Source: Variovorax sp. PBS-H4 (lineage in GTDB: Bacteria; Pseudomonadota; Gammaproteobacteria; Burkholderiales; Burkholderiaceae_C). From it: a stretch of DNA of 64,000 nucleotides. The translations under genes were made by a program, and so were the position numbers. The DNA lies in the NCBI RefSeq assembly GCF_901827205.1, contig NZ_LR594675.1, positions 5,073,501 to 5,137,500 of the forward strand. Direction: 5' to 3'. Under the pieces are notes generated by a model, which saw nothing but the letters and a program-made list of their open reading frames with translations, was not told the DNA's origin and did no database searches. This document shows, piece after piece, positions 1 to 9,035 of this stretch. How positions within the stretch are numbered: position 1 is the stretch's first letter; the number at the start of each line of letters is the position of its first letter.

Positions 1-459
1 CCAAGCGTTCTTGCCGAGCGGCTCGCTCTCGAAAAGGCGGTGGCGGTGGCGCGCCGCTTTCCGGATGCAGTGGTCATCGGCTCCGACCAAGTGGCCGACC
101 TGGCCGGCGAGCCGCTGGGCAAACCCGGAAACCACGCCCGTGCGACAGACCAATTGCGCCGCATGCGTGGTAAGACCCTGGTCTTCCAAACAGCTGTGGC
201 CGTTGTCTGCCAAGCTGCCGGCTTCAGCCAGCGCGACCTGGCGCCCGTGCGGGTCGTATTCCGAAATCTCAGCGACGCGGCGATCGAGCGCTACTTGCTG
301 GCAGAGCAGCCGTACGACTGCGCCGGCAGCGCCAAAAGCGAAGGCCTTGGCATCGCGCTGCTGGAGGCCATCGACAGCGACGATCCGACGGCGCTGGTCG
401 GCCTGCCCCTGATCCGCACCGCCAACATGCTGCGCGCCGCAGGGATCGATCTGCTGTGA
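1..459 (+). CDS. maf: Maf/YceF-type nucleotide pyrophosphatase, 5' truncated
   Basis: The reading frame is open to the left window edge and ends at TGA 457-459, so only about the last 152 residues are present. The visible GSDQV motif and the segment CAGSAKSEGLGIALLE are typical of the YceF branch of the Maf family. That branch is known to hydrolyse m7GTP-type modified nucleotides; the YhdE dTTP/UTP branch has an AGGYGIQG-like segment instead. The family's N-terminal substrate-binding motif lies outside the window. The stop overlaps the GTG start of the next gene (GTGA), so the two are probably translationally coupled. The GTG at 40 is internal to the domain and not a likely start. Confidence 0.92.
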   Translation, partial: PSVLAERLALEKAVAVARRFPDAVVIGSDQVADLAGEPLGKPGNHARATDQLRRMRGKTLVFQTAVAVVCQAAGFSQRDLAPVRVVFRNLSDAAIERYLLAEQPYDCAGSAKSEGLGIALLEAIDSDDPTALVGLPLIRTANMLRAAGIDLL

Positions 460-1217
460 GTCGAGGCAAACTCTACCTCGTTCCGGCGCCGCTCGATTTC
501 GGTTGCGACACGCCCACCGCGCTTCACGACGTGCTGCCGTCAGGCACCCTGCAAGTCGCTGCCAGCATCACCCACTGGATCTGCGAAAACGCGAAATCGG
601 CACGCGCCTATCTCAAGCGCATCGATGGCATCACGCGCCTGGCCGCACCACTGCAGGCGCAGCAGATCCAGGAGTTGCCGCGCGAAGTCCACAAAAAGGG
701 CGATCACCAGGCGGGCCAGTTCGATGCGCGCCCCCTGCTGACCGCAGCGCTGGCCGGCAGCCCTGTCGGATTGCTCAGCGAGGCCGGCATGCCGGCCGTT
801 GCAGACCCGGGGTCGTCCGTGGTGCGCGCAGCACATGAGCTGGGCATAGCGGTGGTGCCCCTCACCGGACCGGTGTCGCTCCTGCTCGCGCTCGCGGCAA
901 GCGGGCTCAATGGCCAGAATTTCGCCTTCGTCGGCTACCTGCCGCAGGAAGCCGAGGCCCGCGTCCAGCGCATCCGCGAGCTCGAATCGCTTGCGTTGCG
1001 CACCGGCCAGACCCAACTCTTCATCGAAACGCCCTACCGAAATACTGCCCTGCTGCAAGCCTTGCTGCAGACTCTCCAGCAAAACACACGCCTCGCGGTT
1101 GCCCGCGGCCTGACGTTGGCGAGCGCCGACATCCGCAGCGAGACGGTGAAAGCCTGGCGCGCCAAGCCCGCCGGCACCGACGAACGCACACCCGCTGTGT
1201 TCGCGATCGGACGCTGA
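456..1217 (+). CDS. SAM-dependent methyltransferase, tetrapyrrole-methylase (RsmI-like) fold
   Basis: This 253-residue protein has the RsmI-type core: a GLLSEAGMPAVADPGSSVV segment around residues 108-126, then PLTGPVSLLLALAASGL. These features form the SAM-binding region of the TP-methylase fold. RsmI itself 2'-O-methylates C1402 of 16S rRNA. This protein belongs to a shorter betaproteobacterial relative group, so the exact RNA target is not proved. The GTG start at 456 overlaps the maf stop by 3 nt, which indicates an operon. The next gene starts two bases after the stop. The fold assignment is firm and the substrate uncertain. Confidence 0.88.
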   Translation: MSRGKLYLVPAPLDFGCDTPTALHDVLPSGTLQVAASITHWICENAKSARAYLKRIDGITRLAAPLQAQQIQELPREVHKKGDHQAGQFDARPLLTAALAGSPVGLLSEAGMPAVADPGSSVVRAAHELGIAVVPLTGPVSLLLALAASGLNGQNFAFVGYLPQEAEARVQRIRELESLALRTGQTQLFIETPYRNTALLQALLQTLQQNTRLAVARGLTLASADIRSETVKAWRAKPAGTDERTPAVFAIGR

Positions 1218-1219
1218 GC

Positions 1220-2371
1220 GTGTCTGCCACTGTCATGCAGCTGTCAACCCGCACGCGATGGGCATCGCGCGGGCAGTTCTTCGCGTCGGGCTTCATCTTC
1301 GCCACGTGGGGAGTGCATATCCCCACGGTAAAAACCCAATACAGCGCCAATGAGGCTGAACTCGGTCTGGCCATGCTGGCCGCCGGTGTGGGCGCCCTGC
1401 TTGGCTTGACGCAGGCGAGCCGGTGGATCGGCCGCTACGGCGCGCGAGCGACAGCTGGTTCCTGCGGGACCATTTATGCCCTGCTGCTCGCTGGCCTGCT
1501 CGTCATGCCCGGCTATGCCGCATTGCTGGGCCTGCTGGCAGCCTTCGGCATCGTTACCAGCGTATTCGACGTGGCCATCAACACCGAAGCCGCAGAACTC
1601 GAGCTGCGCAACGGGCGTCCGCTCATGAGCGGGATGCATGGCATGTTCAGCCTGGGAGGCATGGCCGGGGCAGTGACCGGCAGCGCTGCGCTCGCTGCGG
1701 GCCTTGCGCCGCAATTGCATCTGACGCTGGTCGCGAGCGCCATGGCGGTGGCGATCGTATTTGCCGCCCAACGGATGCTGCCCCGCGAAGCCACTTCTTT
1801 CGCCGCCAACAACGAAGGCTTCCGCCTGCCTCGCGGCGCCCTCGTCATTCTCGGCGTACTGGCCGCGCTGGGGTTGATTGCCGAAGGCGCAATCTACGAT
1901 TGGAGCGTGCTCTATCTCAAGCAGGAACTGGGCAGTCCGCAACAGCAGGCCGCCCTGGCGTACGCCAGCTTCTCGGCCGCCATGGCCACGACACGCTTCT
2001 TTGGCGACGCGATGCGGGCGCGCTTCGCGCCGGCGGTGCTGCTGCGTGGCAGCGCACTGCTTGCCGCAGCCTCCATGACGCTGGTCTTGCTGACCGAGGC
2101 GCCCTGGCTGGCGCTGGTCGGATTCGCAGGGGTGGGGGTCGGCTTCGCCAACGTGGTGCCGATACTGTTCGCGGCATCGGCACGCGTGCCGGGCATCGAG
2201 CCGGCGCGCGGCATCGCGGCGGTTTCCGCGGCGGCCTATCTGGGCTTCATGGCGGGGCCGCCCGTGATCGGCTTTCTGGCCGAGGTCAGTTCGCTGACTG
2301 CTGCGCTGTATGTCGTCGTGGCATTCGCCATGGGGCTCGCAGCGTCCGCGCGCTGGGCAGACCCTGCCTGA
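1220..2371 (+). CDS. MFS transporter, YbjJ-like
   Basis: A 383-residue polytopic membrane protein with about 12 hydrophobic segments and small-residue-rich helices, fitting the major facilitator superfamily. The N-terminal GQFFASGFIFATWGVHIP stretch and the later RNGRPLMSGMHGMFSLGG loop resemble the YbjJ group, whose substrates are mostly undefined. It is the third gene of the maf operon. The GTG at 1220 is used because it sits two bases after the upstream stop; an ATG at 1235 (MQLSTRTRW) is an alternative. It converges on sppA with no gap, the two stop codons being adjacent at 2371/2372. Confidence 0.85.
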   Translation: MSATVMQLSTRTRWASRGQFFASGFIFATWGVHIPTVKTQYSANEAELGLAMLAAGVGALLGLTQASRWIGRYGARATAGSCGTIYALLLAGLLVMPGYAALLGLLAAFGIVTSVFDVAINTEAAELELRNGRPLMSGMHGMFSLGGMAGAVTGSAALAAGLAPQLHLTLVASAMAVAIVFAAQRMLPREATSFAANNEGFRLPRGALVILGVLAALGLIAEGAIYDWSVLYLKQELGSPQQQAALAYASFSAAMATTRFFGDAMRARFAPAVLLRGSALLAAASMTLVLLTEAPWLALVGFAGVGVGFANVVPILFAASARVPGIEPARGIAAVSAAAYLGFMAGPPVIGFLAEVSSLTAALYVVVAFAMGLAASARWADPA

Positions 2372-3394
2372 TCAACGCAGCGCCGGTGCGCTGCGCATCG
2401 CGCGCACTGATGCATCGCCGAGCGCCGCGCCGAACTTCTTGGCCAGCTTCTCGGCCACGTTGTCGCGGCGCGTGTAGTCGATGACTTCCTCGGCCTTGAC
2501 GACCTCACGCGCGACGAAATCGACATTGCCTAGCTGATCGGCCAGCCCGAGATCCACTGCCTGCTGCCCGCTCCAGAAGAGGCCGCTGAACAGGCCCGGC
2601 GTGCCAGTCTTCAGCCGATCGCCACGCCCCTTCTTGACCACATCGATGAACTGCGCGTGAATCTGCTCGAGCATTTGCTGGGCATGCGCGCGCTGGGCAT
2701 CGCTCATCGGGCTGAAGGGATCGAGAAACCCCTTGTTCTCGCCGGCGGTCAGCAGCCTGCGCTCGACCCCGACCTTTTCCATCAGCCCCGTGAAACCGAA
2801 GCCGTCCATCAGTACGCCGATGCTTCCGACAATGCTGGCCTTGTCGACGAAGACCTTGTCTGTTGCCGCGGCGATGTAGTAGGCCGCCGAAGCGCAGGTC
2901 TCCTCCACCACCGCGTACACCGGCTTGTTGTGCTTGGCCCGCAGGCGGCGAATCTCATCGTTGATGATGCCGGCCTGCACCGGACTTCCGCCCGGGGAAT
3001 TGATCAAGAGAACGACTGCTTTGGCGCCCTCGTCCTCGAAGGCGGTCTTCATCGCCGCCACGACGAATTCCGCGCTTGCATCGGCGCCGTTGGCGATCTC
3101 GCCCTTGATCTCGACGACCGCGGTGTGTGCCGTGGTCTTGGCGGTGGCCGGCGTGCCGCGCGAGATGGCAAGCCAGACCAGAAAGATGAAGAAGGCCAGC
3201 CAGCTCAGCCGGACGAAAGTTTTCCAGCGGCGTGTGGCCCGCTGTTCGCGCAGGCTGGCAAAGGCGAGCTTCTCGAGCGTAGCGCGCTCCCAACCGGGTT
3301 GCTGCGTCGGATCGTTCCTGGCGCTGCTGTGCGCCGGCGTGGCGCGTTCGAAAGGCTCGAAACCCTCGGGTTCCGTGCGGTGGGGATCGGTCAT
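2372..3394 (-). CDS. sppA: S49 signal peptide peptidase, SppA 36-kDa type
   Basis: A 340-residue membrane-anchored serine protease that would degrade cleaved signal peptides in the inner membrane. A cytoplasmic N-terminus of about 60 residues is followed by one transmembrane helix at roughly 61-78 and the periplasmic S49 domain. The family's Ser/Lys dyad is visible: Ser169 in EETCASAAYYIA and Lys221 in AGENKGFLDPF. The SPGGSP oxyanion-type loop lies near 133-138. The length fits the short single-domain SppA form rather than the 67-kDa E. coli enzyme. It is the last gene of the run rluC, phosphatase, Rieske, sppA; its ATG lies one base after the Rieske stop. Confidence 0.93.
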   Translation of the reverse strand: MTDPHRTEPEGFEPFERATPAHSSARNDPTQQPGWERATLEKLAFASLREQRATRRWKTFVRLSWLAFFIFLVWLAISRGTPATAKTTAHTAVVEIKGEIANGADASAEFVVAAMKTAFEDEGAKAVVLLINSPGGSPVQAGIINDEIRRLRAKHNKPVYAVVEETCASAAYYIAAATDKVFVDKASIVGSIGVLMDGFGFTGLMEKVGVERRLLTAGENKGFLDPFSPMSDAQRAHAQQMLEQIHAQFIDVVKKGRGDRLKTGTPGLFSGLFWSGQQAVDLGLADQLGNVDFVAREVVKAEEVIDYTRRDNVAEKLAKKFGAALGDASVRAMRSAPALR

Positions 3395-3395
3395 G

Positions 3396-3761
3396 TCAGA
3401 AAGCCAGGGGTTGGAGGTTCCAGGCAGTATGCCAGTGCACCACGCCGTCGCGTTCGCTCAATGCGATCTTCACCAGACCGCCGCGGCAGGGCCCACCAGC
3501 GCATTCACCTGTGTCCGGCTTGTAGACGGCGCCGTGGGTCGCGCACAGAAGCCACCGGCCGCTGTCGTCGAAGAAGCGGTCGGGCTGGAAGTCCAGCTCC
3601 ATTGCCACGTGGCTGCAGCGGTTCAGGTACGCATGTACCTGCCCTTCGTAACGGACTGCGAAGGCCCGGCAGGTCTGGCCGCCGTGAACCACGTCAAAGG
3701 GCACGGCACGGCCGCCCTCCACCAGATCGGCGGCATTGCACAGGGGAATGCTCTCGCTCAT
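3396..3761 (-). CDS. Rieske [2Fe-2S] domain protein
   Basis: A 121-residue single-domain Rieske protein. The cluster ligands are Cys49-x-His51 (RCSH) and Cys73-x2-His76 (CATH), with the usual GAVY after the second pair. There is no signal peptide, transmembrane helix or catalytic dioxygenase domain, so it is a soluble ferredoxin-like or nitrite-reductase-small-subunit-like protein. Its electron-transfer partner is unknown. It sits between a HAD phosphatase and sppA in the same orientation, only 10 bp after the phosphatase stop and 1 bp before sppA, an order I associate with Burkholderiales genomes. Confidence 0.9.
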   Translation of the reverse strand: MSESIPLCNAADLVEGGRAVPFDVVHGGQTCRAFAVRYEGQVHAYLNRCSHVAMELDFQPDRFFDDSGRWLLCATHGAVYKPDTGECAGGPCRGGLVKIALSERDGVVHWHTAWNLQPLAF

Positions 3762-3771
3762 TTCCTGATTT

Positions 3772-4440
3772 TCAAGCGTTCTCGAGTAGCCATTGCGTCA
3801 GACCGGCTACAGAGTGCGCGACATAGAGCGGCTGCAGCGAGTCGAAAGCATCGGGCTCGTGCGCGCCGTAGCTCACGCCCACGCTTGCACAACCGGCATT
3901 GACAGCGAGCTGCAGATCATGAGTGGTGTCGCCGACCATCAAGGTGCGCTCGGCCGGCACCCCCAGTTCATCCATGAGCTCCAGGAGCATGCGCGGGTGC
4001 GGCTTGCCGAATGTCTCATCGGCCGTGCGCGAGGCGTCGAAGCGGTCGCGCAGCGCGACGGTGGCCAAGGCCTCGTTCAGTCCGCGCCGCGACTTGCCGG
4101 TGGCCACTGCGAGCTTGTGTCCCCGATCTTGGAGTGCGTCGAGCATCGGCAGGACGTCATCGAACAGCACGAGGTCGTCCTGGTGCTTGAGATAGTGGTA
4201 GCGATAGCGCCCCCCGAGCTCGGCGTATTTCTCGCGGGGCACATCGGGCGCAGCACGGGCGAGCGCCTCGGCGAGGCCGAGGCCGATCACCCATGCGGCG
4301 TCGTTCTCGCTCGGCTTGGCGCCGCCGACGTCAACCACCGCGGCCTGGATGCAGCGCACGATGAGGCGGGTGGAGTCGTAGAGGGTGCCGTCCCAATCGA
4401 AGGCGATCAGGTCGAAGCGACGCGGGCGGATGTCAGTCAT
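3772..4440 (-). CDS. HAD-superfamily phosphatase, Gph-like
   Basis: A 222-residue HAD phosphatase beginning MTDIRP. The nucleophile motif is FDWDGTL with Asp15 and Asp17. The cap domain follows, then a GKS motif II/III region, and the terminal acidic motif VGDTTHDL. The arrangement matches phosphoglycolate-phosphatase-like enzymes of HAD subfamily IA, though the physiological substrate cannot be read from sequence. The frame extends upstream to 4482, but the ATG at 4440 starts just before the conserved core and overlaps the rluC 3' end by only 8 nt, so it is preferred. It is probably co-transcribed with rluC. Confidence 0.9.
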   Translation of the reverse strand: MTDIRPRRFDLIAFDWDGTLYDSTRLIVRCIQAAVVDVGGAKPSENDAAWVIGLGLAEALARAAPDVPREKYAELGGRYRYHYLKHQDDLVLFDDVLPMLDALQDRGHKLAVATGKSRRGLNEALATVALRDRFDASRTADETFGKPHPRMLLELMDELGVPAERTLMVGDTTHDLQLAVNAGCASVGVSYGAHEPDAFDSLQPLYVAHSVAGLTQWLLENA

Positions 4441-5488
4441 GGGTAACGGGCGGAACGGAAACGGCGAGCGCGTCGAGGGCAAGTTGAGGCATCAGCGTGC
4501 GCAACTCGAGCGGCAGCTCAGCCTGCAACGCCATGCGCGCGCCGCTTACGGGGTGGGTGAACTGGAGGCGCCAAGCGTGCAGGAACATGCGTTTCAGGCC
4601 AAGCTTCTGCAGCGCGCGGTTGCGCTCGAAGTCGCCGTACTTGTCGTCCCCGGCGATCGCATGACCACCGGAGGCGAGGTGGACGCGAATCTGATGCGTG
4701 CGGCCCGTCTTGATGGTGACGGCGAGCAGGGAAAATGAGGCCGGCTCGATCGGCAGCGAAACTTGGGCCAGCACCTTGACGAGTGTCACTGCACGCATGG
4801 CATCGGGGTGGTCCTTGGCAACAACGCGGACGCGCCGCTCGCCTGGATCCGAGGATCCAGGTCGGCTCGGCAGCAGATATCGTGCGAGTGGTGCGTCGAG
4901 CACCTTCTGGTTCACGGGCCAGCAGCCCTCGACCAGTGCCAGGTAAGTCTTGCCGGTCTCGCGCTCGCGAAACTGGTGCTGCAAGCCTGTCAACGCACTG
5001 CGTTTCTTGGCCACCAGCAGAATGCCCGAGGTCTCGCGATCCAGCCGATGCACGAGTTCCAGGAAACGGCTTGCAGGTCGCGCAGTGCGCAGCTGCTCGA
5101 TGACGCCGGAGCTTACGCCGCTGCCGCCGTGCACCGCCACGCCCGCCGGCTTGTCGATCGCAAGGATCGCATCGTCTTCGTACAGCAACGGGAACTCGCG
5201 CCCAGGGGCGCGCGGCAAACTACCCTCGCGCTCGCCGCCCGCGGCCATCCGCAGCGGGGGCAGCCGCAGCACGTCGCCCGCTTCCAGCCGGGTCTCGGCC
5301 TGCGCCCGCCCCTTGTTGATACGCACCTCGCCGGACCGGATGATCCGGTACACATGCGTCTTGGGGACCCCCTTGAGCTCCCTGAACAGGAAGTTGTCGA
5401 GCCTCTGACCCGCAAATTCGCCATCGACTGTCAGAAAGCGAACTTCTGCTGCCGCAGGGCTTGGCTTCGCACCTATAATGTTTTTCAC
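4433..5488 (-). CDS. rluC: 23S rRNA pseudouridine synthase RluC
   Basis: A 351-residue RluA-family enzyme. An N-terminal S4 RNA-binding domain (about 28-85, with GVPKTHVYRIIRSGEVRIN) precedes the catalytic domain. The signature HRLDRETSG carries the catalytic Asp150, and a KTGRTHQIRVH motif follows. RluC modifies uridines 955, 2504 and 2580 of 23S rRNA in E. coli; the divergent rne next door is the same arrangement as in E. coli and supports the RluC call. The start is GTG at 5488, directly opposite the proposed rne promoter. It is likely the first gene of the operon that runs through to sppA. Confidence 0.93.
   Translation of the reverse strand: MKNIIGAKPSPAAAEVRFLTVDGEFAGQRLDNFLFRELKGVPKTHVYRIIRSGEVRINKGRAQAETRLEAGDVLRLPPLRMAAGGEREGSLPRAPGREFPLLYEDDAILAIDKPAGVAVHGGSGVSSGVIEQLRTARPASRFLELVHRLDRETSGILLVAKKRSALTGLQHQFRERETGKTYLALVEGCWPVNQKVLDAPLARYLLPSRPGSSDPGERRVRVVAKDHPDAMRAVTLVKVLAQVSLPIEPASFSLLAVTIKTGRTHQIRVHLASGGHAIAGDDKYGDFERNRALQKLGLKRMFLHAWRLQFTHPVSGARMALQAELPLELRTLMPQLALDALAVSVPPVTHD
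5474..5479 (+). promoter_or_regulatory. candidate -10 box of rne (TATAAT)
   Basis: A perfect TATAAT lies inside the first codons of rluC on the opposite strand. No good -35 hexamer sits 16-18 bp upstream, so the assignment rests on the -10 match and the known long-leader organisation of rne in E. coli. Confidence 0.35.
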
Positions 5489-6026
5489 CAGCGCGGTCTT
5501 GTAAGTGCTTGATTAAACAGAAGTTTAGAGCACGGCCGGCAGCGCTGCGAGGTCGATGCCGCTTGGGCGTTGAAACTGCAGGCCACGCGCAAACGTGCAA
5601 GGCGGCAGCCGCTTCGTCCAAGCCAAGCCGACGCCCACGAAACACCGATACGGAATACCAGCCGGCAGGCAACAAGCTGCCGGCGGATCGAAGCGAGTCT
5701 CTTTGTGTTGATGCTGCTGATTCAACTGTGCCTACGCTGGCTGCTGCCGGCGCCTACAGGCATTGAGTCATCGGTTGCGCCTATTTCCATCGCGCCAGTT
5801 GCCATCGAAAACATGGCAAGTCAACATCACATCGGGCTCGCGCCCATCCACGCGCCCCCACCCTTGCTGCGATTGAGCTGAAGCTCAATTCAGGTGGCGT
5901 GCGCTCGCACGTTGCCGGCATCCGGGGTCAAGCGGCAATTCCTCCTTCGTTTCGTGAAGCGTCGTCCGTGCATCGTGGGTCCGTCATGGACCGGTGAGAA
6001 CGACAAACGACAAAAGGAAACGCATC
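5489..6026 (+). other. rluC-rne divergent intergenic region / long rne 5' leader
   Basis: No credible gene is visible in these 538 bp. Small open frames such as 5570-5881 lack a Shine-Dalgarno sequence or recognisable domain. A TATAAT at 5474-5479 would start a transcript of about 540 nt upstream of the rne ATG. In E. coli the rne mRNA also has a long leader (361 nt) through which RNase E autoregulates. The equivalent role here is an inference from synteny. The rluC promoter, on the other strand, must also lie in this region. Confidence 0.5.
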
Positions 6027-8993
6027 ATGAAGCGGATGCTGATCAACGCCACGCAGGCAGAAGAACGCCGCCTGGCCATCGTCGACGGGCAGAAGCTCCT
6101 CGACTACGAAATCGAGATCGAAGGGCGCGAGCAGCGCAAGGGAAACATCTACAAGGCGGTCGTGACGCGCGTCGAGCCGTCACTCGAAGCTTGCTTTGTG
6201 GACTACGGCGAGGACCGGCACGGCTTTCTCCCGTTCAAGGAGATTTCCAAGCAATACTTCGCCGAAGGCGTATCTGCCAGCCAGGCGCGCATCCAGGATG
6301 CCATCAGGGAGGGCCAGGAACTGGTGGTCCAGGTCGAGAAGGAAGAACGGGGCAACAAGGGCGCCGCCCTGACCACCTTCATCTCGCTGGCAGGCCGCTA
6401 CGTGGTGCTGATGCCGAACAACCCGCGCGGTGGCGGCGTCAGCCGGCGCATCGAGGGCGATGACCGCGCCGAACTGAAGGAGGCGATGGACCAGCTCGAG
6501 TACCCCAAGGGCATGAGCATCATCGCGCGCACCGCGGGCATCGGCCGCGCCGCCCCCGAACTGCAGTGGGACCTGAACTACCTGCTGAAGCTGTGGGCCG
6601 CGATCGACGGCGCCGCCAAAGGCGGCAAAGGCGCCTTCCTGATCTACCAGGAGTCGTCGCTGGTGATCCGGGCGATCCGCGACTACTTCAACCATGACAT
6701 CGGCGACATCCTGATCGACACCGACGACATCTACGACCAGGCGCAGCAGTTCATGGCGCACGTGATGCCTGAGCATGCGCAGCGCGTCAAGCGCTATCGA
6801 GACGACGCCGCCCTGTTCAGCCGCTTCCAGATCGAGCACCAGATCGAGTCCGCATACGCCCGCACGGTGCAACTGCCCAGCGGCGGCGCGATCGTGATCG
6901 ATCACACCGAGGCGCTGGTCTCGGTGGACGTCAACTCGGCACGGGCCATCAAAGGCGGCGACATCGAGGAGACCGCCACCCGTACCAATCTCGAGGCCGC
7001 CGATGAAGTGGCGCGCCAGATGCGCCTTCGCGACCTCGGCGGCCTGATCGTCATCGACTTCATCGACATGGACGAGTCGAAGAACCGGCGCGAAGTCGAG
7101 AGCCGGCTGCGCGACGCGCTGCGCCAGGACCGCGCCCGCGTCCAATTCGGCTCGATCAGCAAATTTGGCCTGATGGAGATGAGCCGTCAACGCCTCAAGC
7201 CCGCCCTTTCCGAAGGCTCCTCGATCCCGTGCCCCCGCTGCGGCGGCTCGGGCCACATCCGCGACACCGAATCGAGCGCGCTGCAGATCCTGCGCATCAT
7301 TCAAGAAGAGTCGATGAAGGACAACACTGCCGCCGTGCATGTGCAGGTACCGGTGGAAGTCGCCTCCTTCCTGCTCAACGAGAAGCGTCCCGAGATCGCG
7401 AAGATCGAGCTCAAGCAACGCGTCACCGTGCTGATGGTGCCCAACAAGACGCTGGAGACACCCAACTACAGGCTCGAGCGGCTGAAGCACGACGACCCGC
7501 GTCTCGATCACATCGAGGCCAGCTACAAGATGGCCGACGAGATCGAAGATCCGACCTCGGTGACACGGCGCTCGCAAGAGCCGACAAACCGTCAAACCCC
7601 GCTGATCAAGGGCGTGCTGCCCGACGCGCCAGCGCCGGTCGTGGCGCCCAAGCCCGAAGCGGTGCAACCGCCCGCGGCAGCGCCCGCGCCTGTAACGGCC
7701 CAGCCAACGGCCACCCCGGAACCGGCGGAACCCGGCTTCTTTGGCTGGATCAAGCGATTGTTCGGTGCACCTCCTGCGCCGGCGCCGGTCCCGGCGGTCA
7801 TTCCTGTCGAGGCGCCCAAGCCGCGTCGAGAAGGTCGCGGCGGGCGCGACGGCGAACAGCGCACTGCGCGAGAAGGCGAACAGCGCCGCGGCGGACGCGG
7901 CGAAGGCCGAGGCGGTGAACGTCGCGGCGGGCGCACCGGTGAGCGCCGCGAAGGACGCGAAGCGCGCGGCGAGGCGCGCAACGACGCGCCCATGCGCGAG
8001 CCGCGCGAGCCGCGCGAGCCACGCGAGGCACGCGAGGCACGCGAGGCACGGGCACCACGTGACGGCGAGCGGCGAGGCCGCGGCGAGCGACGCGACAACG
8101 AGCCGCGACAGATCCCGGCCGACGCCGAGATCCAGTTCGACACCCAGGCGCTTGCGCCCAATGGCCCGGCGAGCGATGAGGGCGCGGCCCCGGCAGAGCG
8201 AGCGCCACGCGGACGCGGCGAGCGCCGTGAACGCGGAGAACGCGGGGAGCGCGGGGAGCGCACCAGCGATGCCGTGCGAGAGCCTGGCAACGATGCCGCC
8301 CAGCCGGACGGCGAGCGCACCGCCCGGAGCGGCCGCGAGGAACGCGCGCCTCGGGGCGAGCGCGGCGAAGGCAGGCGCGAACGCCGCGGCGAGGCGGCTC
8401 CGCGCATGACGGAAGCTTCTCCCACAGCGGAGGCCTCCCCTGCCGCCGACAGCGCACCTGAATCGGTGATCGAAGATGGTGCGCCGCGCAGAGAGGGTGA
8501 CGAACGCCGCAGCCGCTCGCGTGACCGCTATGGCCGCGATCGCCGCGAACGCGCGCCGCGCGAAGAAGCCGAGGCGGGTCCGGCTGCGCTGCCGGTAGAA
8601 GCACCCGAGGCGAATGCCGCCACCGAGTTCGACCGCCTGCCCAAGGCGCCCGCCGAAGCACCGGCGGCACCTCCCGCTCGGGCCGTTTCCCATGCGCCGG
8701 CAGTGCACACGCGCGCTTTGCCGAAGGTCCAGTCCTACGAGCTGCCGACGGACGAGCTTGCGCAGATCGCCGAGGGCGCCGGCCTGCAGTGGGTGAATTC
8801 AAACGCCGACCGCGTGGCGCAGGTTCGCGCTGCAATGGCGGCGGAGCCACGGCCGGCCCAGGTGCCGCGCGAACGGCCGCCGGCCATCGTGCTCGACGAG
8901 GGGCCGCTGATCCTGGTTGAAACGCGTCGCGACCTGGGAGACATGGTGCTGCCGTTCGAGGAGCCTGTCCACGAAGCCAGGGCGCCCCAGTGA
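6027..8993 (+). CDS. rne: ribonuclease E (Rne/Rng family) with Arg-rich C-terminal scaffold
   Basis: A 988-residue endoribonuclease, the core of the RNA degradosome and of rRNA/tRNA maturation. Family features: MKRMLINATQAEERRLAI start, S1 domain around 38-120, DNase-I-like catalytic residues Asp301 (VDVNS) and Asp344 (VIDFIDM), and the Zn-link cysteines Cys402 and Cys405 (CPRCGG). All are shifted by two from E. coli numbering. The C-terminal half is low complexity, proline/alanine then arginine/glutamate/glycine rich, with short repeats near 7990-8055 and 8217-8262. It ends in a conserved-looking segment PTDELAQIAEGAGLQWV. A Shine-Dalgarno AAAAGGAAA at 6012-6020 supports the ATG at 6027 over the upstream in-frame start at 5994. 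Confidence 0.97.
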   Translation: MKRMLINATQAEERRLAIVDGQKLLDYEIEIEGREQRKGNIYKAVVTRVEPSLEACFVDYGEDRHGFLPFKEISKQYFAEGVSASQARIQDAIREGQELVVQVEKEERGNKGAALTTFISLAGRYVVLMPNNPRGGGVSRRIEGDDRAELKEAMDQLEYPKGMSIIARTAGIGRAAPELQWDLNYLLKLWAAIDGAAKGGKGAFLIYQESSLVIRAIRDYFNHDIGDILIDTDDIYDQAQQFMAHVMPEHAQRVKRYRDDAALFSRFQIEHQIESAYARTVQLPSGGAIVIDHTEALVSVDVNSARAIKGGDIEETATRTNLEAADEVARQMRLRDLGGLIVIDFIDMDESKNRREVESRLRDALRQDRARVQFGSISKFGLMEMSRQRLKPALSEGSSIPCPRCGGSGHIRDTESSALQILRIIQEESMKDNTAAVHVQVPVEVASFLLNEKRPEIAKIELKQRVTVLMVPNKTLETPNYRLERLKHDDPRLDHIEASYKMADEIEDPTSVTRRSQEPTNRQTPLIKGVLPDAPAPVVAPKPEAVQPPAAAPAPVTAQPTATPEPAEPGFFGWIKRLFGAPPAPAPVPAVIPVEAPKPRREGRGGRDGEQRTAREGEQRRGGRGEGRGGERRGGRTGERREGREARGEARNDAPMREPREPREPREAREAREARAPRDGERRGRGERRDNEPRQIPADAEIQFDTQALAPNGPASDEGAAPAERAPRGRGERRERGERGERGERTSDAVREPGNDAAQPDGERTARSGREERAPRGERGEGRRERRGEAAPRMTEASPTAEASPAADSAPESVIEDGAPRREGDERRSRSRDRYGRDRRERAPREEAEAGPAALPVEAPEANAATEFDRLPKAPAEAPAAPPARAVSHAPAVHTRALPKVQSYELPTDELAQIAEGAGLQWVNSNADRVAQVRAAMAAEPRPAQVPRERPPAIVLDEGPLILVETRRDLGDMVLPFEEPVHEARAPQ
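7988..8056 (+). repeat. short tandem repeats in rne (Glu-Pro-Arg / Glu-Ala-Arg units)
   Basis: Nine-base units of the type CGCGAG-CCG and CGCGAG-GCA are repeated in frame and encode three EPR followed by three EAR tripeptides. A second run of CGCGGG-GAG units near 8235-8262 encodes GER repeats. Such tracts are prone to slippage but keep frame here. They lie in the disordered, RNA/protein-binding half of RNase E. Confidence 0.8.
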
Positions 8994-9035
8994 GGCCTGC
9001 GCGATAGGCCTTCCCGGCAACACCGAGGACCTCGA

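Noticed and set aside
5570..5881. 103-codon frame in the rluC-rne interval
   Set aside because: No Shine-Dalgarno, no domain, odd composition; more likely rne leader sequence.
7988..8262. possible CRISPR-like or satellite array
   Set aside because: Units are 9 bp, contiguous and in frame within rne; there are no spacers.
6180..8708. 842-codon open frame antisense to rne
   Set aside because: Shadow of a GC-rich gene with biased third positions; composition is low complexity with no domain, and the plus strand has all RNase E motifs.
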